A DNA stretch of 34,728 bases from Candidatus Manganitrophaceae bacterium (GTDB taxonomy: Bacteria; Nitrospirota; Nitrospiria; SBBL01; JAADHI01), in NCBI GenBank assembly GCA_012960925.1, contig DUAG01000024.1, positions 1 to 34,728 of the forward strand. Direction: 5' to 3'. The notes beneath the pieces were generated by a model. The model ran no database searches. It saw nothing but the letters and a program-made list of their open reading frames with translations, and was not told the origin of the DNA. Below, piece by piece: positions 8,242-17,120 of the stretch. The translations under genes were made by a program, and so were the position numbers. Each line of letters begins with the position of its first letter. Positions within the stretch are counted from its first letter, which is position 1.

Positions 8242-9435
8242 TTAACTACGAGAAATATTTTTCTTTACTTTATCCATATCAAATAAAAGCGCCTGACAAT
8301 CCTTAGGGTCATCAAGGAAAACAACATCAATCTGCAGTACCCAAATCTCCAGATCCAGAGGTAAAAAGGGCTTTATTTTGGCCGCATCTTTTTCAGTCGT
8401 CACCACCCTCCCGGCACCACTTATAGAAACCTGCCTCCCGATCTCCAAAAAGTCAGTGGGCTTATAGGCGTGATGGTCTCCAAAAAATATTTCGCCTTTC
8501 ACCTGGGCCCCCAACACACGCATGGATCTCACAAAGGATTCAGGATTTCCGATACCGCACATACAGAAGATGGGATAATTTTTAACATCAGAAACAGGGT
8601 ATCTTAGTCCGGTATTTAAGTGGATCAATCCAGTCGACCGGAATATACTCTGAAGCACCCGGCGGCCGGAACGCGTCATCTCCTGGTGCACCTCCTCAAA
8701 ATTACAACCTCGATCTACACGGGTGAAGATAACCAGATCTGCCCGTTGAATCGCTGAAAGCGGCTCCCGAAGTGGACCCCGAGGGAGGAGACGGCGATTC
8801 CCAAACGGGTTTGAGGCATCCACAATAAGAATATTCATATTACGCTGAAGCCTGAGATGTTGAAACCCATCATCAAGTAGTATCACATCGATCTTAAAAT
8901 TTTGAATCAGCCACTGACATCCTTCAAAGCGGTCCGTCGAAACGATGATGGGAACACCTTCAAGCCGTTCCGCCATCAGAGTGGGCTCATCCCCGACAGC
9001 GGAAACTGTTTCACAAATTCTGGAACCATCCGACACCAGAACGATAGAACGCTTGTCTTCTCTCCGGTATCCTCGGCTGACGATACCTACTGAGCATCCC
9101 TTCTTCTTCCACTCCCTCGCAAGATAGATGGTTAAGGGTGTCTTGCCTGTCCCCCCCACGGTGATATTTCCAATACTAATGACAAACGCATCGACCCGTC
9201 TCTGTGGGAGGATTCCATTTTTGTAAAGAACCACACGTATTCGGGAAACAAGCCCATATAACCATCCAAGCAGGGTCAGGGGAAGCAAAATCGTATCGAA
9301 CAGAACCCCTTTTTGAGTCCAGATCCATTTTAAGAACCAGCCCGCCCTGAGTGAAGGCCGAATGATTTCAGGAACGGATCCCCCAAGAGCATCTTGTCCT
9401 TCTACCTCTTCATCCTGAATGGATTTCAAGTCCAA
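8242..9435 (-). CDS. lpxK: Tetraacyldisaccharide 4'-kinase
   Basis: LpxK phosphorylates the 4' position of tetraacyldisaccharide-1-phosphate to give lipid IVA at the inner membrane. The P-loop ISIGNITVGGTGKTPLTIYL, the following VGIVSRGYRRE, DVILLDDGFQHLRLQRN and LLPRGPLREP are hallmark segments. A hydrophobic N-terminal helix (TILLPLTLLGWLYGLV) is the membrane anchor. The start is uncertain: no ATG precedes the conserved region. Candidates are GTG at 9489, TTG at 9435 (AGGA six bases upstream, chosen here, giving 397 residues) and TTG at 9429. All of them overlap the 3' end of waaA, which stops at 9410. Relatives usually run 330-380 residues, so the N-terminal 40 or so residues here look like an extension. 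Confidence 0.9.
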   Translation of the reverse strand: MDLKSIQDEEVEGQDALGGSVPEIIRPSLRAGWFLKWIWTQKGVLFDTILLPLTLLGWLYGLVSRIRVVLYKNGILPQRRVDAFVISIGNITVGGTGKTPLTIYLAREWKKKGCSVGIVSRGYRREDKRSIVLVSDGSRICETVSAVGDEPTLMAERLEGVPIIVSTDRFEGCQWLIQNFKIDVILLDDGFQHLRLQRNMNILIVDASNPFGNRRLLPRGPLREPLSAIQRADLVIFTRVDRGCNFEEVHQEMTRSGRRVLQSIFRSTGLIHLNTGLRYPVSDVKNYPIFCMCGIGNPESFVRSMRVLGAQVKGEIFFGDHHAYKPTDFLEIGRQVSISGAGRVVTTEKDAAKIKPFLPLDLEIWVLQIDVVFLDDPKDCQALLFDMDKVKKNISRS

Positions 9436-10816
9436 TTTCGATCCTATCCACCCATTTTGATATCCGATCCAGATTCCGCTCGACCGCACCGAGATTATTC
9501 AGGACAACAAGATAGGCACTCTCTCCTTTTTTTTCGTACTCTTCCGGGTGCAGCATCAACCAGGCCATCCTTTCTCCCAGGGTCTTTCCGTCACTCACGC
9601 TGATACCGCCCCCGCTTCTCTGCAATTGATCCGAAATTTCCTGGAAATTCTTCATATGGGGGCCAAAAAATACCGGCTTGCGGCATGCGGCGACCTCGAG
9701 AACATTATGTCCGCCCACGGGCACCAGACTGCCACCCACAAAAATAAGATCAGCAACGGGGTAGTAACGATCAAGTTCTCCCAGAGTATCAAGGAGAATA
9801 ATTTCCGGTTTTTCCTTATCCCGATCACTCCCGGAATCCCTCATCCTTGTTTTTCGAACGGATAGGTATCCCTCCTGAGTAATGAGTTCTTCCACCCGGG
9901 TCAAGCGCTCCAGATGACGAGGCGCAATTAAAAGAACAGGTCTTGGGCCCGAGGCCGCGATTAAAGAGAAGGCCTCCAGGACAGCCTTCTCTTCCCCTTC
10001 ATGTGTGCTCCCGGCAATCATGAATATCTCGCTCTCCCGGAGCCTCAGTTCTGCGCGTATTTGTGTTTCTTCATGCTTTGTATCCAGATCACCGGCCCTT
10101 TCCCCGGTGCGGCCTGAAACGGCTTGATCATATTTCATATTTCCAGTTCTTTCAACACGCTCAGGCGGCGCCCCCATTTCAACAATCCTCTCGACATCAC
10201 CCTCGGTCTGCATCAAAAAAAGAGATACCCCATTCAGCACATGCCTTAAGAAGAATCGCACAAGCCGGTAGCGGCGAAAACTCCTTGCTGAAATCCGACC
10301 ATTCAACATGATTGCAGGAACCCCCTTTTCCGAGAGGGAGAGGAGGCAGTTTGGCCAGACCTCTGTCTCAAAAAAGATGAAAATCGCCGGTGAGATCCGA
10401 CGTACGAGGGACCGCGTCACCCAGATCAAATCAAAAGGGAAGTAGACAAAAAGGTCAACCCCCTGAAGACGTCTCCGGGCCGCCGCCTGTCCCGTAGGGG
10501 TCACTGTTGAGAAGACAATGGCCGCATCAGGGTACTGCTCCCGAAGGGATTGGACCAACACGCCAGACGAGATGACTTCTCCGACAGAAACGGCATGAAC
10601 CCAGAAAACTCTTTTTCCTTGAAGTGGTTTAAAATAACCTTTCGGATATAAGCCAAAACGTTGTGCGATTCCGGAGCGGTAAGGTGGACGAAGTATAATC
10701 CGTACGAGGAGAAAAAGAAGACTGAAGGGTAAAATCAGAACCAAGAGCACTTGGTAAATGGCATAATAAAAGGTCTTTCCCCTTTTCTTGCTACACGCTA
10801 ACCTGCCTTTCCCCAT
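9410..10816 (-). CDS. waaA: 3-deoxy-D-manno-octulosonic acid transferase
   Basis: A 468-residue GT30 enzyme (WaaA/KdtA) that moves Kdo from CMP-Kdo onto lipid IVA. An N-terminal hydrophobic helix (YQVLLVLILPFSLLFLLV) anchors it to the inner membrane. VFWVHAVSVGEVISS, FSTVTPTGQAAA, FFETEVWPNCLLSL and IMLNGRISARSFRRYR are the acceptor-domain motifs. FMIAGSTHEGEEKAVLEAF and FVGGSLVPVGGHNVLEVAACRKPVFFGPHMKNF form the CMP-Kdo site. The length is near the family norm of about 425, with a slightly longer middle segment. It begins at ATG 10816, 69 bases after msbA. Whether it adds one, two or more Kdo residues cannot be told. Confidence 0.94.
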   Translation of the reverse strand: MGKGRLACSKKRGKTFYYAIYQVLLVLILPFSLLFLLVRIILRPPYRSGIAQRFGLYPKGYFKPLQGKRVFWVHAVSVGEVISSGVLVQSLREQYPDAAIVFSTVTPTGQAAARRRLQGVDLFVYFPFDLIWVTRSLVRRISPAIFIFFETEVWPNCLLSLSEKGVPAIMLNGRISARSFRRYRLVRFFLRHVLNGVSLFLMQTEGDVERIVEMGAPPERVERTGNMKYDQAVSGRTGERAGDLDTKHEETQIRAELRLRESEIFMIAGSTHEGEEKAVLEAFSLIAASGPRPVLLIAPRHLERLTRVEELITQEGYLSVRKTRMRDSGSDRDKEKPEIILLDTLGELDRYYPVADLIFVGGSLVPVGGHNVLEVAACRKPVFFGPHMKNFQEISDQLQRSGGGISVSDGKTLGERMAWLMLHPEEYEKKGESAYLVVLNNLGAVERNLDRISKWVDRIEIGLEIHSG

Positions 10817-10885
10817 CTATACCTCAACAAAGATCATTCCTTTACACTGAGCAACCCCTACCCATGAGGCAATGATCACCATGGC

Positions 10886-12655
10886 TCATGCATGTTCGAC
10901 ATCAACCGGAGTCTCATCCACCTTCTCCTCTCCATCCCAGAACTGCATCTGGTAGACCTTCTTATAAGGCCCATCCCTCCGAATCAATTCTTCATGGCGG
11001 CCCATCTCCACAATTTTCCCGTGGTCAACAACAAGAATACAGCTTGCCTTGTGGATGGTTGAAAGACGATGTGCAATCACAAAAGTGGTCCGATCCTTCA
11101 TGAGATCCGTCAGCGCTTTTCGAACCATGAACTCTGACTTCGAATCCAGGGCCGAGGTCGCCTCATCCAGGATCAGGATGGGAGGGTCTTTCAAGAGCGC
11201 GCGGGCAATCGCCAGACGTTGGCGCTCTCCTCCCGAAAGATTCATCCCTGCCTTTTCGATCATGGTATCATATCCTAAGGGCATTTTACGGATGAAGCCA
11301 TCGGCATAGGCCGCTTTGGCTGCAGCGATGACTTTCTCCTCTGACACCTCTCCCACACCATATGCGATATTCCAGCGAACGGTGTCATCAAAGAGGACAA
11401 TCTCCTGACTGACAATTCCGATCTGGCTCCGCAGGGATGAACGTGTCACCTCTTGCGTCGAAACCCCATCGATGAGGATGGCACCCTGTTGAACATCATA
11501 AAATCGGGGAATCATATTCACCAGCGTCGACTTACCCGCGCCGCTGCTCCCCACCAATGCAATGATATCCCCTGGATTTGCCTTCAGGTTGATCTTCGAA
11601 AGTGCAGGAGAAGCCACCCCGTCATAAGAAAATGAAACATCCTGAAACTCGACAGAGCCCTGCACACTCGGCAAGATCCGCTTACCTTCGTCCATGGTTC
11701 TTTCGTTCTTTAGATCCCAGACCTCAAAGATCCGCTCTGCCGCCGCGATCGCCTGCTGTAACATATTGTTTGCTGTACTAAGGCCCTTGATTGGACCATA
11801 CATCAACATCGTCGCCGTCATAAAGGAGAAAAATGTCCCGGGCGTCATCGTCTCTCGCATCACCTGAGAACCGCCATACCAGATAATCGCCGCGACGCCA
11901 AGGCTTGAGATGGTTTCCATCACAGGAGAGACCAGTTCAGACACTGACGTGGAACGCATCAAGGCCTTGACATAATCCATGTTCTTTTTGGAAAAACGAT
12001 CGGCTTCAAAGTCCTCCCGGCCAAAACCCTTCACAACACGGATGCCGGAAAAGGTCTCCTGGAGGACATTGGTCAAATCCGCAATCTTTTCCTGCCCGAT
12101 ACGCGCAACCTTTCGAAGCCTCTTTCCCAGTCGAATCAGTGGATAGGCCATGACTGGCATCACCAGCACCGCAATACAAGCCAGACGCCAGTTTTGATAG
12201 AACACAACGAAAGACAATGCGATCAAGGTCAGGGTCTGCTGAACAACATTCTTTACCACCGTCGAGACGGCCATCTGGATCATTCCCACATCATTGATGA
12301 CCGTGGACATGAGTTGTCCCGTCGAATTTTTTGCATGATATCCAATCGGAAGTAAGACAATGTGCTGATAGAATTCTTTTCGGATATCAGCCACAATGTG
12401 ATTTCCAACATATTGCATCAAGTATGCCTGAGCATAGAAGAAGATCCCCTTGAGGAGGGCAACGACAAATATCGCTACCGGAATCACCATCAGCATGTCG
12501 GTATCCTTTTTGATGAAAAGTTCATCCATGACCGGCCGAACAATCCAAGCATAGGTCCCCGTCATAATGGAAACCATCAAGGCGCAAAAGATCGCTCCAA
12601 AGAATTGAAGGCGATACGGTTTCAGATAAACAATCAAACGCAGGTAAAGCTTCAT
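10886..12655 (-). CDS. msbA: Lipid A export ABC transporter, fused permease/ATPase
   Basis: A 589-residue half-transporter of the MsbA type that flips core-lipid A across the inner membrane as a homodimer. Six membrane helices lie in residues ~15-290. The ATPase domain shows Walker A GSSGAGKST at 369-377, the LSGGE signature at 473-477, Walker B ILILDE at 493-498 and the H-loop histidine at 529. The length is that of E. coli MsbA (582). The start overlaps the lpxB stop by ATGA, so the two are coupled. Position between lpxB and waaA supports the lipid A role over a general multidrug exporter. Confidence 0.93.
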   Translation of the reverse strand: MKLYLRLIVYLKPYRLQFFGAIFCALMVSIMTGTYAWIVRPVMDELFIKKDTDMLMVIPVAIFVVALLKGIFFYAQAYLMQYVGNHIVADIRKEFYQHIVLLPIGYHAKNSTGQLMSTVINDVGMIQMAVSTVVKNVVQQTLTLIALSFVVFYQNWRLACIAVLVMPVMAYPLIRLGKRLRKVARIGQEKIADLTNVLQETFSGIRVVKGFGREDFEADRFSKKNMDYVKALMRSTSVSELVSPVMETISSLGVAAIIWYGGSQVMRETMTPGTFFSFMTATMLMYGPIKGLSTANNMLQQAIAAAERIFEVWDLKNERTMDEGKRILPSVQGSVEFQDVSFSYDGVASPALSKINLKANPGDIIALVGSSGAGKSTLVNMIPRFYDVQQGAILIDGVSTQEVTRSSLRSQIGIVSQEIVLFDDTVRWNIAYGVGEVSEEKVIAAAKAAYADGFIRKMPLGYDTMIEKAGMNLSGGERQRLAIARALLKDPPILILDEATSALDSKSEFMVRKALTDLMKDRTTFVIAHRLSTIHKASCILVVDHGKIVEMGRHEELIRRDGPYKKVYQMQFWDGEEKVDETPVDVEHA

Positions 12656-13950
12656 GCCAGTTTTCTTCCTTTTTCTATGCTACGAACTTCTGAAGGCAAG
12701 TCAGGATTCCTAAACCCGCCCTCTAAGGTCATCGATTTCTCAAGGAGCCGGCAGATCACGGAAGCCGCCCGATCCGAGGCCCCGGCGGTGCCAAGGCGGC
12801 TCGCCACCACCTTCAAGCCCTGCCTCATTTTTTCATATTCGACTTCGTCCTTTAAAAGTCGACCGACCTCTTCCGCGATGTTCTCAGGCGTCACATCATA
12901 TTGCATCAATTCCGGGATGAAGGGCTTTTCGGCCACAATATTTGCCAAACCGGCCCATTTCAATCGAATCACCAGCCTCGCAATCTGATAGGTAATCCAT
13001 GAGAGCTTGTAAATAATCACCATCGGCGTTCCAGCCAGAGCGCCCTGCAGTGTCGCTGTTCCGGATACCACAACCATGACTTGAGAGGCACGCATCACCT
13101 CATAGACCTCTCCTTCGACACATCGGATGGGGAGGAGAGAGGATCGTATCAGTTTTTCAATGAGCCCCTGGGGGAGCGAAGAAGCCACAGGGATCAGGAC
13201 CTGCAAGCCTGGAATTTTTTTTGCAAGTGAAGCCATCGACTGAAGCATGACGGGCAGGTGAGAAAGTACCTCACGCTTTCGACTTCCTGGGAGAAGACCC
13301 ACCGTTGTCGCAAGCGGATCGAGCCCTTTCTTCGCCAGGTAAGCTTTCTTCCGGGATGCCTCCTCAGCCGGGTCTCCTAAAGAAAAAGGCATCCCCTTCT
13401 GCTTTACTTCATCAAGAAGAGGGTGCCCCACAAACTCGCAAGGGATATTTTTCGAGGTGTATAGCTCTTTTTCAAAAGGAAGAATAACCAGCATCTGGTC
13501 GATTCGTTCGGCAATCGTCTTTATTCTGCCTGAACGCCAAGCCCATATCTGCGGGCTGACGTAATAGACCACAGGAATCCCTAACTGCTTTGCCGATTTT
13601 GCCAGACACAAATTAAAGTCGGGATAATCAATCAAGACAAGGAGATCGATCTTTTCTCTCAGGAGACGGCAGGCAGTCCAATAGGCCTGGATAAGTGTCT
13701 TGATATGGAACAAAACTTCAAATAAACCCACGACGGCAAGTTGTTCAATGTCAAACCGAACATTCACTCCGGCCTGGCGCATCGCATCCCCGCCAAAACC
13801 GATGAGATTAAGAGAGGGATTTTTCTCTAGCAAGGCACGGGCCAAGGCCCCGCCGTGAAGGTCTCCAGATGCTTCTCCGGCCACAATCATCACACGAGAT
13901 ACCTTCACATTCGGATTCGTTCCCCGAATATTGGAGCTGCCGTATTTCAT
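12652..13950 (-). CDS. lpxB: Lipid-A-disaccharide synthase
   Basis: A 432-residue GT19 enzyme joining UDP-2,3-diacylglucosamine and lipid X into the tetraacyldisaccharide. Key segments are MIVAGEASGDLHGGALARAL near residues 21-40, LVLIDYPDFNLCLAKSAKQ, VVYYVSPQIWAWRSGRIKTI, LPFEKELY and VGHPLLDEV in the first half. GLLPGSRKREVLSHLPVML, VVSGTATLQGALAGTPMVIIYKLS and VAEKPFIPELMQ follow in the second. It carries about 20 extra residues at each end compared with E. coli LpxB (382). A downstream start near MIVAGEASG is possible, but ATG 13950 is the first good one. One copy of a dispersed repeat fills the gap just upstream. Confidence 0.94.
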   Translation of the reverse strand: MKYGSSNIRGTNPNVKVSRVMIVAGEASGDLHGGALARALLEKNPSLNLIGFGGDAMRQAGVNVRFDIEQLAVVGLFEVLFHIKTLIQAYWTACRLLREKIDLLVLIDYPDFNLCLAKSAKQLGIPVVYYVSPQIWAWRSGRIKTIAERIDQMLVILPFEKELYTSKNIPCEFVGHPLLDEVKQKGMPFSLGDPAEEASRKKAYLAKKGLDPLATTVGLLPGSRKREVLSHLPVMLQSMASLAKKIPGLQVLIPVASSLPQGLIEKLIRSSLLPIRCVEGEVYEVMRASQVMVVVSGTATLQGALAGTPMVIIYKLSWITYQIARLVIRLKWAGLANIVAEKPFIPELMQYDVTPENIAEEVGRLLKDEVEYEKMRQGLKVVASRLGTAGASDRAASVICRLLEKSMTLEGGFRNPDLPSEVRSIEKGRKLA

Positions 13951-14000
13951 CCAACCAAACCCTCTTTGTAACTATTCAGCACACCTCTCTTTTTCTCCAA

Positions 14001-14110
14001 TGGCTGCGTTTCTGTGGCGTGCGAATCCTCACGTATAGACACACACGTTACGGTTCTGTACTCCTCGCACCTTGCCCTGAAGTAAAGTAGTGGCATGCTA
14101 AATGGTTACC
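14001..14110 (+). repeat. Dispersed ~110-bp hairpin repeat, copy 1
   Basis: This stretch aligns along its whole length with 28512-28621 in the same orientation. Shared blocks include CTGTGG, GATCCTC-like, CTCCTCGC, CCTTGCCCT, GCATGCT and GTTACC. On the minus strand it can fold as ACGT...ACGT (14049-14032), matching GCGTA...TACGC in copy 2 with paired changes. It fills most of the gap between the oxidoreductase stop and lpxB, and its end touches the oxidoreductase stop codon. It codes for nothing obvious. The family has REP-like features, but I cannot name it. Confidence 0.75.
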
Positions 14111-15050
14111 TCTCTTTCTGGATCAACTCAACAATACGAAGAGACACCTCAAGCGCTTTTCGGCCCGCCTCCCCAGATACCTTCGGGACACTTCGGGTCT
14201 GGACGGCATGGATAAAAGCCTCAATCTCTGACTTCAAGGGTTCCTCTTTTTCAACCTTAATCTTATCCACGCTCACCTTCGGTATCTCCCCCTCCCGAAA
14301 AATGCGCTTTCCAACGATCAACTCTTGATTCATATAATCAAGAGAAAGATAGGAATCGGCCTGAAATATTCTGATCTTGCGAAGTTTCTCCATAGAGACC
14401 CGACTGGCGGTCACATTGGCCACACAGCCGTTTTCAAAAGCAAGCCGAACATTCGCGATATCAATCTGAGGCGTGAGGACCGGTACGCCCACGGCACGAA
14501 TCTCGACAATTTCAGAAGGAACCAAGGATAAGATAATATCGATATCATGGATCATCAGGTCAAGGATAACATGGACATCGGTTCCCCGAGTGGCAAACGG
14601 TCCCATCCGATGGCATTCGATAAAATGGGCCTGCGTCAGGGACTCCTTCAATTTTTTAACCCCCGAATTAAATTGCTCGATATGCCCCACCTGGAGTATC
14701 CGGCCGGTTTTCTCCGCGAGGGCAAGAACTTGGTCGGCCTCCTCTACCGTCGACGTCATCGGCTTTTCCAGGAGAATATCGATCCCGTTCTCAAGAAGAT
14801 TTTTAGCAACCTGACAATGCGCCTTCGTCGGAACAACAACACTGGCCACATCCACTTTCCCGGACAAAGATGCCAGGTCGGGAAAGACCTCACAGTGATG
14901 CTTTGACGCAATATCCTTCGCCTGTTCCATATTCAGATCAGAAACACCGACCAATTCAACCTGATCAAGCTCTGAATAAATCCGCGCGTGATGGCGACCG
15001 AGAGATCCAACGCCGACGACGGCCGCTTTTATTTTTTTCTTTTCCATCAT
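14106..15050 (-). CDS. Gfo/Idh/MocA-family oxidoreductase in the lipid A operon
   Basis: A 314-residue NAD(P)-dependent sugar dehydrogenase. AAVVGVGSLGRHHARIYSEL is the N-terminal Rossmann loop, and DILLEKPMTSTVEEAD carries the family's EKP lysine. GHIEQFNSGVKKL and the histidine of DLMIHDIDII belong to the C-terminal substrate domain. It lies between lpxI and lpxB. In Acidithiobacillus ferrooxidans a related enzyme, GnnA, encoded between lpxA and lpxB, oxidises UDP-GlcNAc so that GnnB can aminate it for amide-linked lipid A. This gene could do the same, but no aminotransferase is visible in the window, so I leave it unnamed. It starts at ATG 15050 or the adjacent ATG 15047, behind AGGA. Confidence 0.88.
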   Translation of the reverse strand: MMEKKKIKAAVVGVGSLGRHHARIYSELDQVELVGVSDLNMEQAKDIASKHHCEVFPDLASLSGKVDVASVVVPTKAHCQVAKNLLENGIDILLEKPMTSTVEEADQVLALAEKTGRILQVGHIEQFNSGVKKLKESLTQAHFIECHRMGPFATRGTDVHVILDLMIHDIDIILSLVPSEIVEIRAVGVPVLTPQIDIANVRLAFENGCVANVTASRVSMEKLRKIRIFQADSYLSLDYMNQELIVGKRIFREGEIPKVSVDKIKVEKEEPLKSEIEAFIHAVQTRSVPKVSGEAGRKALEVSLRIVELIQKER

Positions 15051-15076
15051 CAGTCCTAATCCTCACTTACAAATTT

Positions 15077-15916
15077 TTACTTAAATGACGCGTCAGGATA
15101 TCCGACCACGGCAATACCGGCCGATTTTGCATCCCGCATAAACTGATCTTTCTCCAGAATAAGGGTTTTTCCGGTCTCAAGAGCAAGGACGGAGGCCTTC
15201 ACCTTTATCATGTTTCGAATGGTTTCAGGACCGACTGTCGGCATATCAAACCGTAAATCCTGCTGTGGCTTACAGATCTTAATTACAACCACGTTTTCCT
15301 TTCCCAGTTTTCCGCCACGGAGAATTGTCGCGTCCGTTCCCTCAATTGCCTCCACGGCAAGGATCACCCCATTCCTGACAACAACACACTGTCCGATATC
15401 GAGCAACCCGACTTTCTTCGCGAGTTTCCATCCCCAGCGGATATCTTCTTTTTCACCTTTTTTTAATGGACGGGTAAACTCTCCCTCCCCGGCCAGTAGG
15501 GGAGTGAGGTAGGCGGTCGGATCTTTAATCTTAATGTTCTCTCGTTCAAGTTCTTCGGCCACGGCCCTGAGCAGTGCGTCGTCCTTTTTCTCTTTTAAAC
15601 GGGCCAGGAGAGAGAGTGCGCGCAGATCGGGCCGGACCTCAAAGATACGGGTTTTACGAATGCCGCCCGCCATGACGGCATTTGATACGCCTGACTTTTT
15701 GAAATAGGAAATCAGCTTCCCGACCTGACCCACTCGAATCCACAAGATATCATCCACCTTTTCAGAAAGCGACGGCTCTGTTTCCCCTGTGTGGGCGACG
15801 GCGACCACGGAAAGGCCTCTTTCCTTCGCCGTATCGGCAAAAATAAGAGGGAAGACACCATTTCCCGCAATCAACCCAATCTTGTCCGGTCCCGCCTGAA
15901 CCCTATTCGATTTCAT
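15077..15916 (-). CDS. lpxI: UDP-2,3-diacylglucosamine pyrophosphatase, LpxI type
   Basis: A 279-residue protein of the LpxI (DUF1009) family, which hydrolyses UDP-2,3-diacylglucosamine to lipid X and UMP. It is unrelated in sequence to LpxH and is found where LpxH is absent. GLIAGNGVFPLIFADTAKERG opens the first domain, and VSNAVMAGGIRKTRIF is a conserved middle segment. VGLLDIGQCVVVRNGVILAVEAIEGTD and KICKPQQDLRFDMPTVGPETI form the second domain. The frame is open further up to an ATG at 15985, but ATG 15916 overlaps the lpxA stop as ATGA and begins the conserved region. It follows lpxA and precedes the oxidoreductase, the usual LpxI neighbourhood. Confidence 0.93.
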   Translation of the reverse strand: MKSNRVQAGPDKIGLIAGNGVFPLIFADTAKERGLSVVAVAHTGETEPSLSEKVDDILWIRVGQVGKLISYFKKSGVSNAVMAGGIRKTRIFEVRPDLRALSLLARLKEKKDDALLRAVAEELERENIKIKDPTAYLTPLLAGEGEFTRPLKKGEKEDIRWGWKLAKKVGLLDIGQCVVVRNGVILAVEAIEGTDATILRGGKLGKENVVVIKICKPQQDLRFDMPTVGPETIRNMIKVKASVLALETGKTLILEKDQFMRDAKSAGIAVVGYPDASFK

Positions 15917-16686
15917 CGACAAATTCCTCGTTTTGCATTTTCTACGAAAGAGACAAACTCCTCTACATCCGCAATGTCGCCCCATTTATTTCGTGCCTGC
16001 TTGATGGCCTCTCGCTGGGTCAACTGCGATCTGAATAAAAGCCGGTACGCCCCTTTTAAGGCGTCGATTCTCTCCTTGGAAAAATGATGCCGCTTTAGAC
16101 CGACCATATTCAGACCATAAAGTTTTGTACGATTCCCCGCAACACTCACAAAGGGAGGAACATCCTGAGCAACGGCTGAACAGCCTCCCACAAGGGCGTA
16201 AGAACCAATCTTGACAAATTGATGAACCCCGACCAAGCCTCCCAGGATCGCATGATCCCCAATGGTAATATGTCCGGCCAGGGTTGCGGCATTTGCCATC
16301 ACCACTTTGTCTCCGATGACACAATCATGCGCGACGTGCACATAGGCCATGAAGTAATTACTTTCTCCAATCACCGTTTTACCCGTCCCCTGTTCGGTCC
16401 CGAGATTCAGGGTTACATATTCCCGAAAGGTATTGTTATTTCCAATCATCAAACGGGTTTTTCCACCTTTATATTTTAAATCCTGTGGTCCCATACCGAT
16501 CGAAGAAAAAGGGAAGAAGATACAATCTTCCCCAATTTCAGTCCAACCATCAATAACGACATGGGAACGAATCTTCACGCCCCTCCCAACACGAACGTGC
16601 TCCCCGATCACAGAATAAGGACCCACTTCAACAGTGGAATCCAGCTCGGCCTTCGAGTGAATGATCGCACTCGGATGAATTTTCAT
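15913..16686 (-). CDS. lpxA: UDP-N-acetylglucosamine acyltransferase
   Basis: A 257-residue left-handed beta-helix acyltransferase that puts a 3-hydroxyacyl chain from ACP on UDP-GlcNAc, the first lipid A step. The N-terminal two thirds are hexapeptide repeats ([36 protein letters not shown]). [26 protein letters not shown] is a strong LpxA segment. The catalytic histidine is in [12 protein letters not shown], and [19 protein letters not shown] follows. The C-terminal helical part includes [17 protein letters not shown]. The start at ATG 16686 overlaps the fabZ stop (ATGA), although the frame runs on to 16776. The length equals E. coli LpxA (262) within a few residues. Specificity for UDP-GlcNAc versus its 3-amino analogue is unresolved. 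Confidence 0.95.
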   Translation of the reverse strand: MKIHPSAIIHSKAELDSTVEVGPYSVIGEHVRVGRGVKIRSHVVIDGWTEIGEDCIFFPFSSIGMGPQDLKYKGGKTRLMIGNNNTFREYVTLNLGTEQGTGKTVIGESNYFMAYVHVAHDCVIGDKVVMANAATLAGHITIGDHAILGGLVGVHQFVKIGSYALVGGCSAVAQDVPPFVSVAGNRTKLYGLNMVGLKRHHFSKERIDALKGAYRLLFRSQLTQREAIKQARNKWGDIADVEEFVSFVENAKRGICR

Positions 16687-17120
16687 TTTCCCGATTCTCC
16701 CGGATCCAGCATAGCCTTCAACTCCGCCTCTGCGACCAACTTGCCATCCACAAAGACCATCCCTTTCAGACGACAAAAGGGCGACCGCTCTTGAAGCACG
16801 GACACTTCAATCCGGAGCTGGTCCCCCGGGACAACCGGCCTCCTGAACTTGGCCTTATCAATACCAAGCAAAATGACCAGCTTATCTTCACATCCTTTGG
16901 CATGCTTATAAAGGACGCCGCCGACCTGAGCCATGGACTCAATAATCAAAACTCCGGGCATGATCGGATGCCCCGGGAAATGGCCCTGGAAAAAGGGTTC
17001 ATTGACCGAAACATTTTTCAGACCAACAATCTTCTTTCCCGGATCGATCTCCAAAATTCGATCAACCAGCAGAAAAGGGTAGCGATGCGGAAGTATCGCA
17101 GAGATCTCCTGAATATCCAT
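16683..17120 (-). CDS. fabZ: 3-hydroxyacyl-ACP dehydratase
   Basis: A 145-residue hot-dog fold enzyme that dehydrates beta-hydroxyacyl-ACP in fatty acid synthesis. [16 protein letters not shown] carries the catalytic histidine, and [23 protein letters not shown] is the second active-site segment with the acidic residue on the other subunit. [16 protein letters not shown] closes the fold. Its position between lpxD and lpxA is common, because these enzymes compete for the same hydroxyacyl-ACP pool. The stop codon of lpxD directly abuts its ATG, and its own stop overlaps lpxA by 4 bases. Confidence 0.95.
   Translation of the reverse strand: MDIQEISAILPHRYPFLLVDRILEIDPGKKIVGLKNVSVNEPFFQGHFPGHPIMPGVLIIESMAQVGGVLYKHAKGCEDKLVILLGIDKAKFRRPVVPGDQLRIEVSVLQERSPFCRLKGMVFVDGKLVAEAELKAMLDPGESGK

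Noticed and set aside
12362..12988. 208-codon plus-strand frame across the msbA/lpxB junction
   Set aside because: It is antisense to two well-conserved genes and has no domain-like composition.
16687..16776. Upstream ATG for lpxA
   Set aside because: It would overlap fabZ by about 90 bases; ATG 16686 gives the normal length and an ATGA overlap.
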